Positions 44,004 to 51,999 of a stretch of 59,855 bases of DNA are shown in pieces (the stretch's first letter is position 1; every line of letters starts with the position of its first letter). The stretch lies in contig SKFZ01000011.1 in NCBI GenBank assembly GCA_007117695.1, positions 1 to 59,855 of the forward strand. Direction: 5' to 3'. This DNA comes from Bacilli bacterium (GTDB lineage Bacteria > Bacillota_I > Bacilli_A > RF39 > UBA660). A program made the translations under genes and the position numbers. The notes under the pieces are model-generated. The model was not told the origin of the DNA. It did no database searches and was given only the letters and a program-made list of their open reading frames with translations.

Positions 44004-44383
44004 TTTAAATCCTCGCTGCTAAATGGATGAGTAAGTATCTCGCTAATTTTATATGTTTTACTTCTAGTGTCATTTGAAATCACTAATAATTCATCTCCTG
44101 TAAAAAACTCAGCAAGTGTTTGCCTACATATAAAACATGGGAATGCTACATCATCACCATCAACCATTACATAAAGGGCTTTAAAATCACCTTTTCGGTA
44201 ACCTTTAGTAATCGCTGAATTTATGGCATTACGCTCAGCACAAATAGTTGCACCATATGAAGCATTTTCTACATTTACACCTTTAAACATATATTCGTCA
44301 TTAGTAACAACAATAGCTGCTACTGGATATTTTGAATACGGTGAATAACTTTTAGCAAGTAATTTTTTCAATTCTTCTCTCAT
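44000..44383 (-). CDS. cdd: Cytidine deaminase
   Basis: Pyrimidine salvage: cytidine and deoxycytidine to uridine and deoxyuridine. 127 residues, tetrameric type. The zinc and catalytic motif is ASYGATICAERNAI (Cys plus catalytic Glu) with PCFICRQTLAEF supplying the other two Cys. The N-terminal YSPYSKYPVAAIV is typical. Position between dgkA and era is conserved in Bacillota. Confidence 0.96.
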   Translation of the reverse strand: MREELKKLLAKSYSPYSKYPVAAIVVTNDEYMFKGVNVENASYGATICAERNAINSAITKGYRKGDFKALYVMVDGDDVAFPCFICRQTLAEFFTGDELLVISNDTRSKTYKISEILTHPFSSEDLK

Positions 44384-44399
44384 TATTTAGCCCCCTTTT

Positions 44400-44795
44400 T
44401 TAAAATAAATAATTAATAATATGCGGAATAAAAACAACAAAGCCGATAATAGCAGCTGCTAGTGAGTAAACAAAAACCGCCGCAGATGCACAATCTTTAG
44501 CCACTTTTGCTAGTGGATGAAACTCTGGTGACACAAGGTCTACTACCGCCTCAAGTGCAGTGTTAATCAACTCTGTAGCAAGTATAATACTTATCATAAT
44601 TAACAAAACTGCCCATTCCGCTACACTAACTCTAAAAAAAGCTCCTGCAATTAAAACTAACGCTGTCATAAAAAAATGAATAGTCATACTCTGTTCATAT
44701 TTATACGCATATTTTAAACCCTCAAATGAGTACTTAAAGCTATTTTTAAATCTACATAACCCCATTTTTTTGTTTTCCCTATCTTTTAATTCCAT
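44400..44795 (-). CDS. dgkA: Undecaprenol/diacylglycerol kinase
   Basis: Small integral membrane lipid kinase with three helices. 131 residues with FKNSFKYSFEGLKYAYKYEQ, and the core ELINTALEAVVDLVSPEFHPLAKVAKD containing the catalytic Glu. In Gram-positive bacteria it phosphorylates undecaprenol for cell wall synthesis. Start uncertain: the ATG ending at 44795 overlaps ybeY by 17 bases; an alternative ATG (MGLCRFKNS) ends at 44765. Confidence 0.93.
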   Translation of the reverse strand: MELKDRENKKMGLCRFKNSFKYSFEGLKYAYKYEQSMTIHFFMTALVLIAGAFFRVSVAEWAVLLIMISIILATELINTALEAVVDLVSPEFHPLAKVAKDCASAAVFVYSLAAAIIGFVVFIPHIINYLF

Positions 44796-45225
44796 AACCT
44801 TCTAAAATCCTTTCTTGTAATTCAAACATTTTTTTTTCATTTTCTATTTTATCATGACTATACCCTAATAAATGAAGTAAGCCATGAACTATTAAAAAGG
44901 ACAGTTCCCTTTTTAAGCTATGATTATATTCTTTTGCCTGACTCTTGGCAGTATCAAAAGACACATATACATCACCTAGCATTCTAATACTAGGAATATT
45001 TATAGTTTTTTCATCTTCAAGCGCAAACGATATAACATCAGTTGATGTATCTTTATTTCTATACTGTTTATTAATTTTTTTAATTTCCTCATCATCCACA
45101 AGTATTATATCAAATATTGCATTATCAACTTCTAAAACTTCTAAACTATAGTTAACTAGCCCTATTAAATCATTTTTAAAACTTATATCTTCATTTGTTT
45201 CATTAAAAACATTAAATTCATTCAT
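44779..45225 (-). CDS. ybeY: Endoribonuclease YbeY
   Basis: Metal-dependent RNase in rRNA maturation and ribosome quality control. 148 residues with the zinc motif LIVHGLLHLLGYSHDKIEN (three His) and the conserved YRNKDTSTDVISFALED. Begins one base into the stop of the VanZ-family gene (TAATG type overlap at 45225). Confidence 0.96.
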   Translation of the reverse strand: MNEFNVFNETNEDISFKNDLIGLVNYSLEVLEVDNAIFDIILVDDEEIKKINKQYRNKDTSTDVISFALEDEKTINIPSIRMLGDVYVSFDTAKSQAKEYNHSLKRELSFLIVHGLLHLLGYSHDKIENEKKMFELQERILEGYGIKR

Positions 45226-45833
45226 TAGATCACCACCAAATGACTTAAAAAATATATTATTAAAATTAAAATGGCAATAAATGTAATAATGTTAATAAAC
45301 CAATCATTTTGAAGTGGTTTAGGTAAATTTTCTTTTATTCTATGAATTACTCTATATAATAAATAACCAAGAAAACCTCCAAGCACATTCAAAATTAAAT
45401 CATCAACATCAAATACTCTACCAATTATACTTTGTGTTAACTCAATAGTAAGAGATGTAGCAAAACTTAAAATTAATACTATTTTAACTTTATTTAACTT
45501 CAAAAAATATGAAACAAAAAATCCATAAGGAATAAACATAACAGTATTTCCTACAATGTCTCTTATAAATCTCTCATCATTAATCCCAAATCGCATAATT
45601 TCTCTAAATGGAACAAAATTTGAAGTTGTCCAGTCGACGTCTTGATAAGTTACTGCATAAAATAATGCCATAATATAAATTATAAACCCTAATAATAAAA
45701 CATCTTTATAAAAAACAAATTCCTTTTTATTAATAATAACATCGGCAACTCTAAAACTTGTTAATATTGAAACTATAATTACAAGCATCGGCCAAATATT
45801 ATGTAAAATATTTATAGTTTCTTGAACAAGCAT
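45225..45833 (-). CDS. VanZ-family membrane protein
   Basis: Product of 202 residues with about five membrane helices. The family pattern NFVPFREIMRFG, VGNTVMFIPYGFF and IELTQSIIGRVFDVDDLILNVLGGFLGY (read over ~128-160) is clear. VanZ proteins lower teicoplanin sensitivity in vancomycin clusters, but most members, like this one, are chromosomal with unknown cell-wall roles. No vanHAX genes here. It heads the ybeY-era run. Confidence 0.88.
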   Translation of the reverse strand: MLVQETINILHNIWPMLVIIVSILTSFRVADVIINKKEFVFYKDVLLLGFIIYIMALFYAVTYQDVDWTTSNFVPFREIMRFGINDERFIRDIVGNTVMFIPYGFFVSYFLKLNKVKIVLILSFATSLTIELTQSIIGRVFDVDDLILNVLGGFLGYLLYRVIHRIKENLPKPLQNDWFINIITFIAILILIIYFLSHLVVI

Positions 45834-45854
45834 AAAATCACCCCCTACATAGAC

Positions 45855-45883
45855 ATTTTACTATTTTTATCTAAACTTTACAA
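45855..45883 (-). promoter_or_regulatory. Promoter of the vanZ-to-recO run
   Basis: TTGTAA (45878-45883), 17-base spacer, TAAAAT (45855-45860), in the divergent gap with murT. Confidence 0.7.
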
Positions 45884-45937
45884 CGATTTTAAACATTTTT
45901 ATTTTTTGTCATTTTTATTTAATAAAAAAATATTTCG

Positions 45938-45946
45938 TGCTATAAT
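45938..45946 (+). promoter_or_regulatory. Extended -10 promoter of murT-gatD
   Basis: TGCTATAAT on the plus strand with no good -35 box. The start codon is 18 bases beyond the -10, so the AGGTGAT ribosome site would be at the very 5' end of the mRNA. Confidence 0.65.
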
Positions 45947-45963
45947 TTTAAGTAGGTGATAAT

Positions 45964-47331
45964 ATGAGAAAGACAACAACAATAATAATTTCTAAAGCAG
46001 CAATTTTCTTTTTAGACAAACTGGGCCGAGGCACTGCTTTTCCTGGTAAAATCGCTTTAATTATGGATAAATATATTATGAATAAAATCAAAATAAAAGG
46101 AAAAGTAATAATAATTACAGGTTCCTCTGGAAAAGGTAGCACCTCCTCTTTAATTGCTAAAATATTAAGAGGTTCTAATTATTCAGTAACTTTTAATGAT
46201 GGCGCAAGCAACCTTACTAACGGTATTTTAACTACTTTATTAAAAGACACTGACTTTAAAGGCGTTATAAATTCTGACTTTTTAGTCTTAGAAATCGATG
46301 AAAGATATGTTAAAGAAATAGCCAAAGTAATTAAACCTGACTATTTACTAATAACTAACATAACAAGAGATCAGTCGCCAAGAAACGTGCATTTTGATAA
46401 TGTAGCAAATGAAATAAAAAAAGGTCTTCATGTTAATACACATTTAATACTTAACTGTGACGATCCTTATTCCAACACATTTATTACTAATCGAGATAAG
46501 GTGACTTTATTTGGAATCGAAAAAACTAAGTATTCATATCCAAAAAAAATTAACAAAAACCTAAACATGGAGTATTGTCCAAAATGTAACAATAAATTAA
46601 ACTATGAATATTATCATGTTGAATCATATGGTAAATTTAATTGTGAAAACTGTTCTTTCAAAAGAGAAAAACCTCACTATCAAATTAATTCAATAGATTT
46701 TGAAAGCAGAGAAATAACTATAAATAATAAGTACAAAACGTGCATTAAAGATGGTATCCTTCACAGTGCTTATACAGCTTTAGGCGCTTTTAGCGTATGT
46801 GGCCTTTTAGGAATAGACTTAACTAAAATAACTAATGAAATGAATTCACATTGTAAAAATTATAAAAATGATTTTATTATAAAATATAAGAACATAAATA
46901 TATATAACCTTTTTACTAAAAATGAGAACTCATCTACTTTTAATTATGCTCTTACTTTTGTAGATAGAATTAAAGATAAAAAAAATGTAGTAATTGGTTG
47001 GTCTGTTATAAGCAGAAGATATGATTATAAAGACATATCATGGATTTACGATATTGATTTTGAAATTCTTAAAAACCATGACATAAAAAAATTAATCTGC
47101 TTTGGTCCAAATAGTGATGAAATAGAACAAAGATTTATATTAGCAGGTTTTGACAAAAAAATGATTATAAAATTAAAAGATACTCAAGAACTTTTAAAAT
47201 ACATTGTTAAAAATCCTAAAGTAAACTTTTATAATATAGTAGATTCTACATACAGTAATAAAAAAATATTTAAAAACTTTTCAGAATATTTATATGAAAC
47301 AGAAAAGAAATTAGGTGATCTCGATGATTAA
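45964..47331 (+). CDS. murT: Lipid II isoglutaminyl synthase, Mur-ligase subunit MurT (divergent)
   Basis: Product of 455 residues. Mur-ligase fold: ATP loop IIITGSSGKGSTSSLIAKIL (usual form TGTNGKTT), FLVLEIDERYV, LITNITRDQSPR. A Cys4 zinc ribbon typical of MurT is inserted (CPKCNNKLN ... CENCSFK), followed by the DUF1727 C-terminal domain. With GatD, MurT amidates the second-position D-Glu of lipid II to D-isoglutamine. With gatD it forms the only plus-strand unit in the window. The altered ATP loop marks it as a divergent subfamily. Confidence 0.88.
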   Translation: MRKTTTIIISKAAIFFLDKLGRGTAFPGKIALIMDKYIMNKIKIKGKVIIITGSSGKGSTSSLIAKILRGSNYSVTFNDGASNLTNGILTTLLKDTDFKGVINSDFLVLEIDERYVKEIAKVIKPDYLLITNITRDQSPRNVHFDNVANEIKKGLHVNTHLILNCDDPYSNTFITNRDKVTLFGIEKTKYSYPKKINKNLNMEYCPKCNNKLNYEYYHVESYGKFNCENCSFKREKPHYQINSIDFESREITINNKYKTCIKDGILHSAYTALGAFSVCGLLGIDLTKITNEMNSHCKNYKNDFIIKYKNINIYNLFTKNENSSTFNYALTFVDRIKDKKNVVIGWSVISRRYDYKDISWIYDIDFEILKNHDIKKLICFGPNSDEIEQRFILAGFDKKMIIKLKDTQELLKYIVKNPKVNFYNIVDSTYSNKKIFKNFSEYLYETEKKLGDLDD

Positions 47332-47905
47332 AGTATTACATCTGTACTATGATTTAATGAACCTTTATGGGGAAAGTGGTAATATTCTTGCAATAACAAA
47401 TCATTTGAAAAACAAAAAATTAGATTATAAAGTTGACTACAAAAGCATCGGTGATAAAATTAATTTTGACGATTACAACTTAGTATATATAGGATGTGGG
47501 ACAGAGAATAATCAAAAAATTGCATTAAAACACTTAACTGAATATAAAGAGGATGTCAAAGAATATATCGATAACAACAAAGTGTTAATTGCAACAGGAA
47601 ATTCTTATGAACTTTTTGGAAAATTTATCGAAAACACTAATGGAAAAAGATTTAAAGGACTTAGTATATTTAACTACTCTTCTAAAGAAGTCCAAGATAG
47701 AATAGTTAAACAAATAAATAATGGTATTAAGGGTTTTATAAACAGTGGCAGTATCGTAACTAAAAACCATAAACCACTATTTACAATAAAAGACTATAAT
47801 GACGGGTTTAAGTATAAAAATTTTTATGGAACTCACATAATAGGTCCTTTGCTTGTATTAAATGACAATTTTTTAAAAGACATAATAAAAAGTATTGATT
47901 TATAA
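47324..47905 (+). CDS. gatD: GatD-like glutaminase subunit without catalytic Cys and His
   Basis: Product of 193 residues, overlapping murT by eight bases and starting MIKVLHLYYDLMNLYGESGN, the GatD/CobQ-type amidotransferase start. In active GatD the nucleophile elbow is CGGYQ and the His lies in GTYLHGPLL. Here the aligned segments are TGNSYELFG (Gly92 at the Cys position, bases 47597-47599) and GTHIIGPLL (Ile173 at the His position, 47840-47842). It should not hydrolyse glutamine by the standard mechanism. Frame is intact, so this is divergence rather than decay. Shorter than the ~240-residue active enzymes. Confidence 0.82.
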   Translation: MIKVLHLYYDLMNLYGESGNILAITNHLKNKKLDYKVDYKSIGDKINFDDYNLVYIGCGTENNQKIALKHLTEYKEDVKEYIDNNKVLIATGNSYELFGKFIENTNGKRFKGLSIFNYSSKEVQDRIVKQINNGIKGFINSGSIVTKNHKPLFTIKDYNDGFKYKNFYGTHIIGPLLVLNDNFLKDIIKSIDL

Positions 47906-47920
47906 ATCAATACTTTTTTT
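47887..47920. terminator. Bidirectional terminator between gatD and the giant prepilin
   Basis: Perfect 32-base palindrome (47887-47918) with T-runs on both sides. It contains the gatD stop codon and serves the convergent genes on both strands. Its central 28 bases equal the glyQS terminator. Confidence 0.9.
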
Positions 47921-47922
47921 AT

Positions 47923-50900
47923 TTAATTACTAAAGTGTGTAATTGAACAAGTTCTACTTGTATTTGTTTCTCTTCCGGTATTATTTCTTATTTGAATATT
48001 TTGAATTGTTACAGTTCCAGCTGGTGCACTATGTGACGGGATACTCCAGGTTAAAAGTGATGAGGTTGTTGAAGATCTAGTCACACCATCAAATCTTGCT
48101 GAATAACGTGCAATACCACTCGAGCTAGAGGCACTAAAATTAACTCTAAATTGTTGACTAACAGAATGATAACTACAAGTAACTGAATTAATAGTTGGAA
48201 TAGTATTATCTATTCTAAACCCTCCTGATGAAGTCATCCTACAATTTCCAGCACCATCACAAAGTCTAGCCCATAAATATCTAGTACCTTGAATCGCCGA
48301 ATTATATGTTCTTGTTGTACCGCTTGTATGATTGTATATAATTGATGAAGAAGATGGCGATGATGATGATGCCCAAATATATCTAAAAGTATTAGTTCCA
48401 CTTATTCCAGGACTACCTGACAATACTGTGCTATGACTAGTACTCCACGTACTATTTGAATTTGGTGAATAAGTTATAGTTGGTGTTACTCTGTCAATTC
48501 TAAATCTTCCGCTTGTTACTGTATTAGTATTTCCAGCATTATCTTCTACTTGAACTTGTACCCTATAAGTACCTGAACCAGATAAGTTTCGATTAACTGA
48601 CGTTGATGTTGAATAACTTGACCATGATCCATAACTAGAACCATCATTTGTTGATGTTCTTATTCGCATTCTTCTATATCCTGAACCTCCACTATCACTT
48701 CCAGTAACAGTGACGGTAACTGCACTATTTCCCCATGAAGTCTGGCTACTTGGTGAAAAACTCACAGTTGGTGAAGTTTTATCTATTCTATATCTTCCAC
48801 TTGTTACTGTTCTAGTGTTTCCAGCATTATCTTCGACCTCTACTTGTATTCTATTTATACCAGTACTACTTAATGTTCGATTAACTGAAGTTGAGGTTGA
48901 ATAGCTTGACCAAGATCCATAACTAGAACCATCATTAGATGATGTTCTTATTCGCATTCTTCTATATCCTGAGCCTCCACTATCACTTCCAGTAACGGTA
49001 ACAACAACATTACTGTTACCCCACGAAGAACTCGTTGGTGAGAAACTAACATTAGGATTAGTTTTATCTATTCTTACATGTGCTGTTGATGATGCTGAAC
49101 CAGTGTTTCCAGCATTATCTACAACTCTTGCTTGTATTTCTATATTTGTTGTAGATGAATATGTAATAGATGATGAATAATTTGTCCATGATCCCCAAGA
49201 ACCACCTGAAGGTCTTGTTCGATATTGATATCTATCTCTACCTGACGGACCTGCGTTTCCACCACTTATTGATATTGTTCTATTTCCATTTGTCCAAGTT
49301 GTACTTCCTCCACTTATTGACGGAGCAGTTGGATTAGTTTGGTCTATTCTATATACCCCACTAGTTAATGTTGATACATTACCTGCATGGTCTTCTACTT
49401 GAACTTGAATTCTATGTTCTCCAGAACCGGATAAAGTTCTGCTAGTAGAAGATGATGTTGTATAACTTGACCATGATCCATAACTAGAACCATTATTTGA
49501 TGAAACTCTAGTTCTCATTCTTCTATATCCTGAACCACCACTATCACTGGCTGATATCGACACACTTACATTATTATTATTCCATGATGTTTGACTATTG
49601 GGCGAGAAACTTGCGGTTGGAGCTGTTTGATCTACTCGGTATGGACCACAATCAACTACTCTAGGATTATTTGCATTATCAATTGCTTCAATGTTTACTC
49701 TATGAGTTCCATTAGATGAAAATGTTTGTGTAAAGCTTCCCGCTCTATTTGTCCATGATCCCCAACTAGAACCATTATTAGAAGATGTTCTACTTCTAAC
49801 ACTTGATAAGCCCGATAAAGAATCTGAGACACTAACAGATACAGAAACATTACTATTGCCCCATGAAGTACTTGTAGGCGAACACGATACAGAAGGGTTT
49901 GTTCTGTCTATTCTAATATATCTAGTTGATGTAGCCGAACCTGTATTACCAGCGTTATCTATGATTCTTGCTTGTATTTCTCTATCCATTTCTGAATCAT
50001 ATGTAATAGAAGATGAATAATTTGTCCATGATCCCCAAGAATCGCCAGACAGTCTTGTTCGGTATTGATATCTATCTACTCCCGATGGACCTGGGTTTCC
50101 ACCACTTATTGATATTGTTCTACTTCCGTTTGTCCATGAAGTACTTGCACCACTTATTGATGGGGCTGTTGGAATATCTTTGTCTATCAATAATGATCTC
50201 ATAGAACTTGCTTCAGACACATTTCCTTCATAGTCAATGGCTCTTAAGCATAGTTCATCTTCTCTTGTAGTATTAAATGTAATTGGATTAGTATATTCTT
50301 GCCATGTTGGATTAGTAGCATCACAGTTTAAAGTATATTCATACCTATCAACACCTACTCCAATATCATTTGCTTCAACATTTCCTAGCCAAACATTTTC
50401 ATTCGTCCAACTGCTATCATACATTGAACCACTACTATTGTTTAACCTAAGTTCAAAAGTTGGTACAGTTGGTGGTGTTGTATCTTCAATTTCTACATTT
50501 AATGAAAGACTCCTTTCATTGCCATACCAATCACTTACAGTATATGTTAGGCTATATTGCCCAACCATGTGCAAATCCAAATTAGTAGTTACGACAACTT
50601 GATCTAGATCAAACAGTTCAACATCACATCTATTAATAGATGGGTCTTCTTCATCACAACTATTGTCATTTAAATTCATATCTGGAATCGAAAAAGCATG
50701 TCCCGCTTCGTGTACAATGCTTGATGGCCTTGTGCTTTCAAGTATTTCTATTGTTGGACTCGTTGTATCATCAACTTTTAAATATACTATTTCTTCTGTT
50801 TCTAACTTTAAATTTTCATCAACCACTCTATATAAAATTTCATAATCATACGGATTTGACTTTTCACTTAAAACATTAGTTTCAATGCTTCTTACTATTT

Positions 50901-51426
50901 CACCTTCATCATTTTTTATTAATGGACCTATGACATTTAGAGGATTTCCCAAATAGTCTGTTGCACTAACCTCAGGAAGAACATATCTCTCATTTACTTC
51001 TACAGTTTGATTTGTGCCACCCGATATAGAAATTATTGGCATGTATGATTCAGATGCAGTATCACAATCATCTTCAGTATAATCAAAATTGTATTGACTA
51101 TAATCTTCGTTATAAGTAACTACAATACAACCTTTTAACTCTTCATTAGTTCTAGGATCGATTATTTCATCGGTATTTATAATTCCCTCTGCTTTAAAAC
51201 GGTCTATATCAAAAAAGAATATTCCCTCTTGATCAACAGGTAAAGAGTTAATATTTTCAATTGACCAACCTCTTAAGCTACTCTCTAATCTTTCTATTTG
51301 TTCATAATATAATCTTTCTTTTGTTCTTTCTATACTATAATTTATAGACAGTACCGACACAGTTGAAATTATTGCAATAACTATTATTACAGCTAGCACT
51401 TCTATTAAAGTAAATCCTTTTTTCAT
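47923..51426 (-). CDS. Giant prepilin with Ig-like domains and nine tandem modules
   Basis: Product of 1167 residues. Class III prepilin start MKKGFTLIEVLAVIIVIAII (E at +5); pilin-like part to ~125; two Ig-like domains at ~128-220 and ~222-315; then nine beta-sandwich modules of 90-96 residues (starts near 319, 419, 510, 603, 699, 790, 886, 982, 1077), each beginning with a P-T-x-S pattern and ending with (V/R)(E/D)DNAGN and YRID. Modules 5-7 repeat 2-4. The modules are rich in Ser, Gly, Asn and Arg. No C-terminal membrane helix or LPXTG motif, so the only anchor is the pilin helix. Probably a long surface or pilus-tip adhesin. Confidence 0.88.
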   Translation of the reverse strand: MKKGFTLIEVLAVIIVIAIISTVSVLSINYSIERTKERLYYEQIERLESSLRGWSIENINSLPVDQEGIFFFDIDRFKAEGIINTDEIIDPRTNEELKGCIVVTYNEDYSQYNFDYTEDDCDTASESYMPIISISGGTNQTVEVNERYVLPEVSATDYLGNPLNVIGPLIKNDEGEIVRSIETNVLSEKSNPYDYEILYRVVDENLKLETEEIVYLKVDDTTSPTIEILESTRPSSIVHEAGHAFSIPDMNLNDNSCDEEDPSINRCDVELFDLDQVVVTTNLDLHMVGQYSLTYTVSDWYGNERSLSLNVEIEDTTPPTVPTFELRLNNSSGSMYDSSWTNENVWLGNVEANDIGVGVDRYEYTLNCDATNPTWQEYTNPITFNTTREDELCLRAIDYEGNVSEASSMRSLLIDKDIPTAPSISGASTSWTNGSRTISISGGNPGPSGVDRYQYRTRLSGDSWGSWTNYSSSITYDSEMDREIQARIIDNAGNTGSATSTRYIRIDRTNPSVSCSPTSTSWGNSNVSVSVSVSDSLSGLSSVRSRTSSNNGSSWGSWTNRAGSFTQTFSSNGTHRVNIEAIDNANNPRVVDCGPYRVDQTAPTASFSPNSQTSWNNNNVSVSISASDSGGSGYRRMRTRVSSNNGSSYGSWSSYTTSSSTSRTLSGSGEHRIQVQVEDHAGNVSTLTSGVYRIDQTNPTAPSISGGSTTWTNGNRTISISGGNAGPSGRDRYQYRTRPSGGSWGSWTNYSSSITYSSTTNIEIQARVVDNAGNTGSASSTAHVRIDKTNPNVSFSPTSSSWGNSNVVVTVTGSDSGGSGYRRMRIRTSSNDGSSYGSWSSYSTSTSVNRTLSSTGINRIQVEVEDNAGNTRTVTSGRYRIDKTSPTVSFSPSSQTSWGNSAVTVTVTGSDSGGSGYRRMRIRTSTNDGSSYGSWSSYSTSTSVNRNLSGSGTYRVQVQVEDNAGNTNTVTSGRFRIDRVTPTITYSPNSNSTWSTSHSTVLSGSPGISGTNTFRYIWASSSSPSSSSIIYNHTSGTTRTYNSAIQGTRYLWARLCDGAGNCRMTSSGGFRIDNTIPTINSVTCSYHSVSQQFRVNFSASSSSGIARYSARFDGVTRSSTTSSLLTWSIPSHSAPAGTVTIQNIQIRNNTGRETNTSRTCSITHFSN
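48484..50172 (-). repeat. Coding tandem repeat: two copies of a three-module block
   Basis: Block 1 (49333-50172, modules 2-4, 280 residues) and block 2 (48484-49332, modules 5-7, 283 residues) align module by module. Modules 2 and 5 share TISISGGN and YQYRTR; modules 4 and 7 both carry the extra SQTSW. Modules 6 and 7 are even closer to each other (shared GGSGYRRMRIRTS), with long near-identical DNA around 48600-48700 and 48890-48990, suggesting later gene conversion. Confidence 0.85.
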
Positions 51427-51456
51427 CCTATTCCTCCACTATGTATTATTATATTA

Positions 51457-51465
51457 AATATAACA
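51457..51465 (-). promoter_or_regulatory. Extended -10 promoter of the giant prepilin
   Basis: TGTTATATT, 30 bases before the start codon; no clear -35 box. Confidence 0.5.
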
Positions 51466-51485
51466 TAAACACACATAAAAAGAAA

Positions 51486-51515
51486 GAAAAAAACAACAAA
51501 GAAATCTTTGTTGTT
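51486..51515 (-). terminator. Terminator after the DUF5684 gene
   Basis: Eleven-base-pair hairpin AACAACAAAGA-TT-TCTTTGTTGTT followed by a run of T on the minus strand. Confidence 0.85.
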
Positions 51516-51529
51516 TTAAGGTTAAATGG

Positions 51530-51907
51530 TTAAGCAATGTACTCGGCATCGCCAAACCCAAGTAACATATACCCTATAAATGGGAACAAAAATAAAATTA
51601 TTGCAAATCCTATATCTTTGCCAAACGCTTCTGCTAATTTAACCGCAAATAAAATACTTACTATAATATTAACGAATGGTATTAATAGCAAAATTATCAT
51701 CCATAAATCAAGTTTCGCAATTTGAAACATTACAATTACATTATAAATAGGAATCAAAACTTCCCATCCGCCTCTTCCTGCTTTTTGAAATGTTTTCCAC
51801 AATCCTGCGATAGTAAGAATTAGTAGTATAAATGTAATGAATAAAAATGCACCACCAAATATGGCTAATCCATCAGATGTGTAAGTATAGTCTGTAGTTG
51901 TATACAT
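51530..51907 (-). CDS. DUF5684 membrane protein
   Basis: Product of 125 residues with three or four membrane helices. The pattern WKTFQKAGRGGWEVLIPIYN followed by WMIILLLIPFVNIIV and KLAEAFGKDIGFAIILFLFPFIGYMLLGFG (read in parts) is that of DUF5684 proteins, common and uncharacterised in Bacillota. Monocistronic with its own terminator. A 12-base palindrome, TAACAATTGTTA (51930-51941), lies in its leader and could be an operator. Confidence 0.8.
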   Translation of the reverse strand: MYTTTDYTYTSDGLAIFGGAFLFITFILLILTIAGLWKTFQKAGRGGWEVLIPIYNVIVMFQIAKLDLWMIILLLIPFVNIIVSILFAVKLAEAFGKDIGFAIILFLFPFIGYMLLGFGDAEYIA

Positions 51908-51999
51908 AACATACTCACCCCCTATCTAGTAACAATTGTTAATACAAAGTAAACCTACTATCTACTTTATATTATAATACCACTATTTCTAGCATAAAT

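Noticed and set aside
45948-46142. Minus-strand frame of 64 codons across the start of murT
   Set aside because: Antisense to the murT start and promoter, composition of a shadow, no ribosome site.
47585-47905. gatD as a decaying pseudogene because its catalytic residues are missing
   Set aside because: The frame is full, fold-defining segments are conserved and it remains coupled to murT, so divergence of function is the better reading.
48484-50172. Regularly spaced repeats resembling a CRISPR or satellite array
   Set aside because: The period is about 270-290 bases, in frame with a continuous coding sequence, and the copies diverge mainly at the protein level as in modular domains.
50013-50879. 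Several plus-strand open frames inside the giant prepilin gene
   Set aside because: They are antisense shadows produced by Ser-rich codon repetition, have no ribosome sites and no recognisable protein features.
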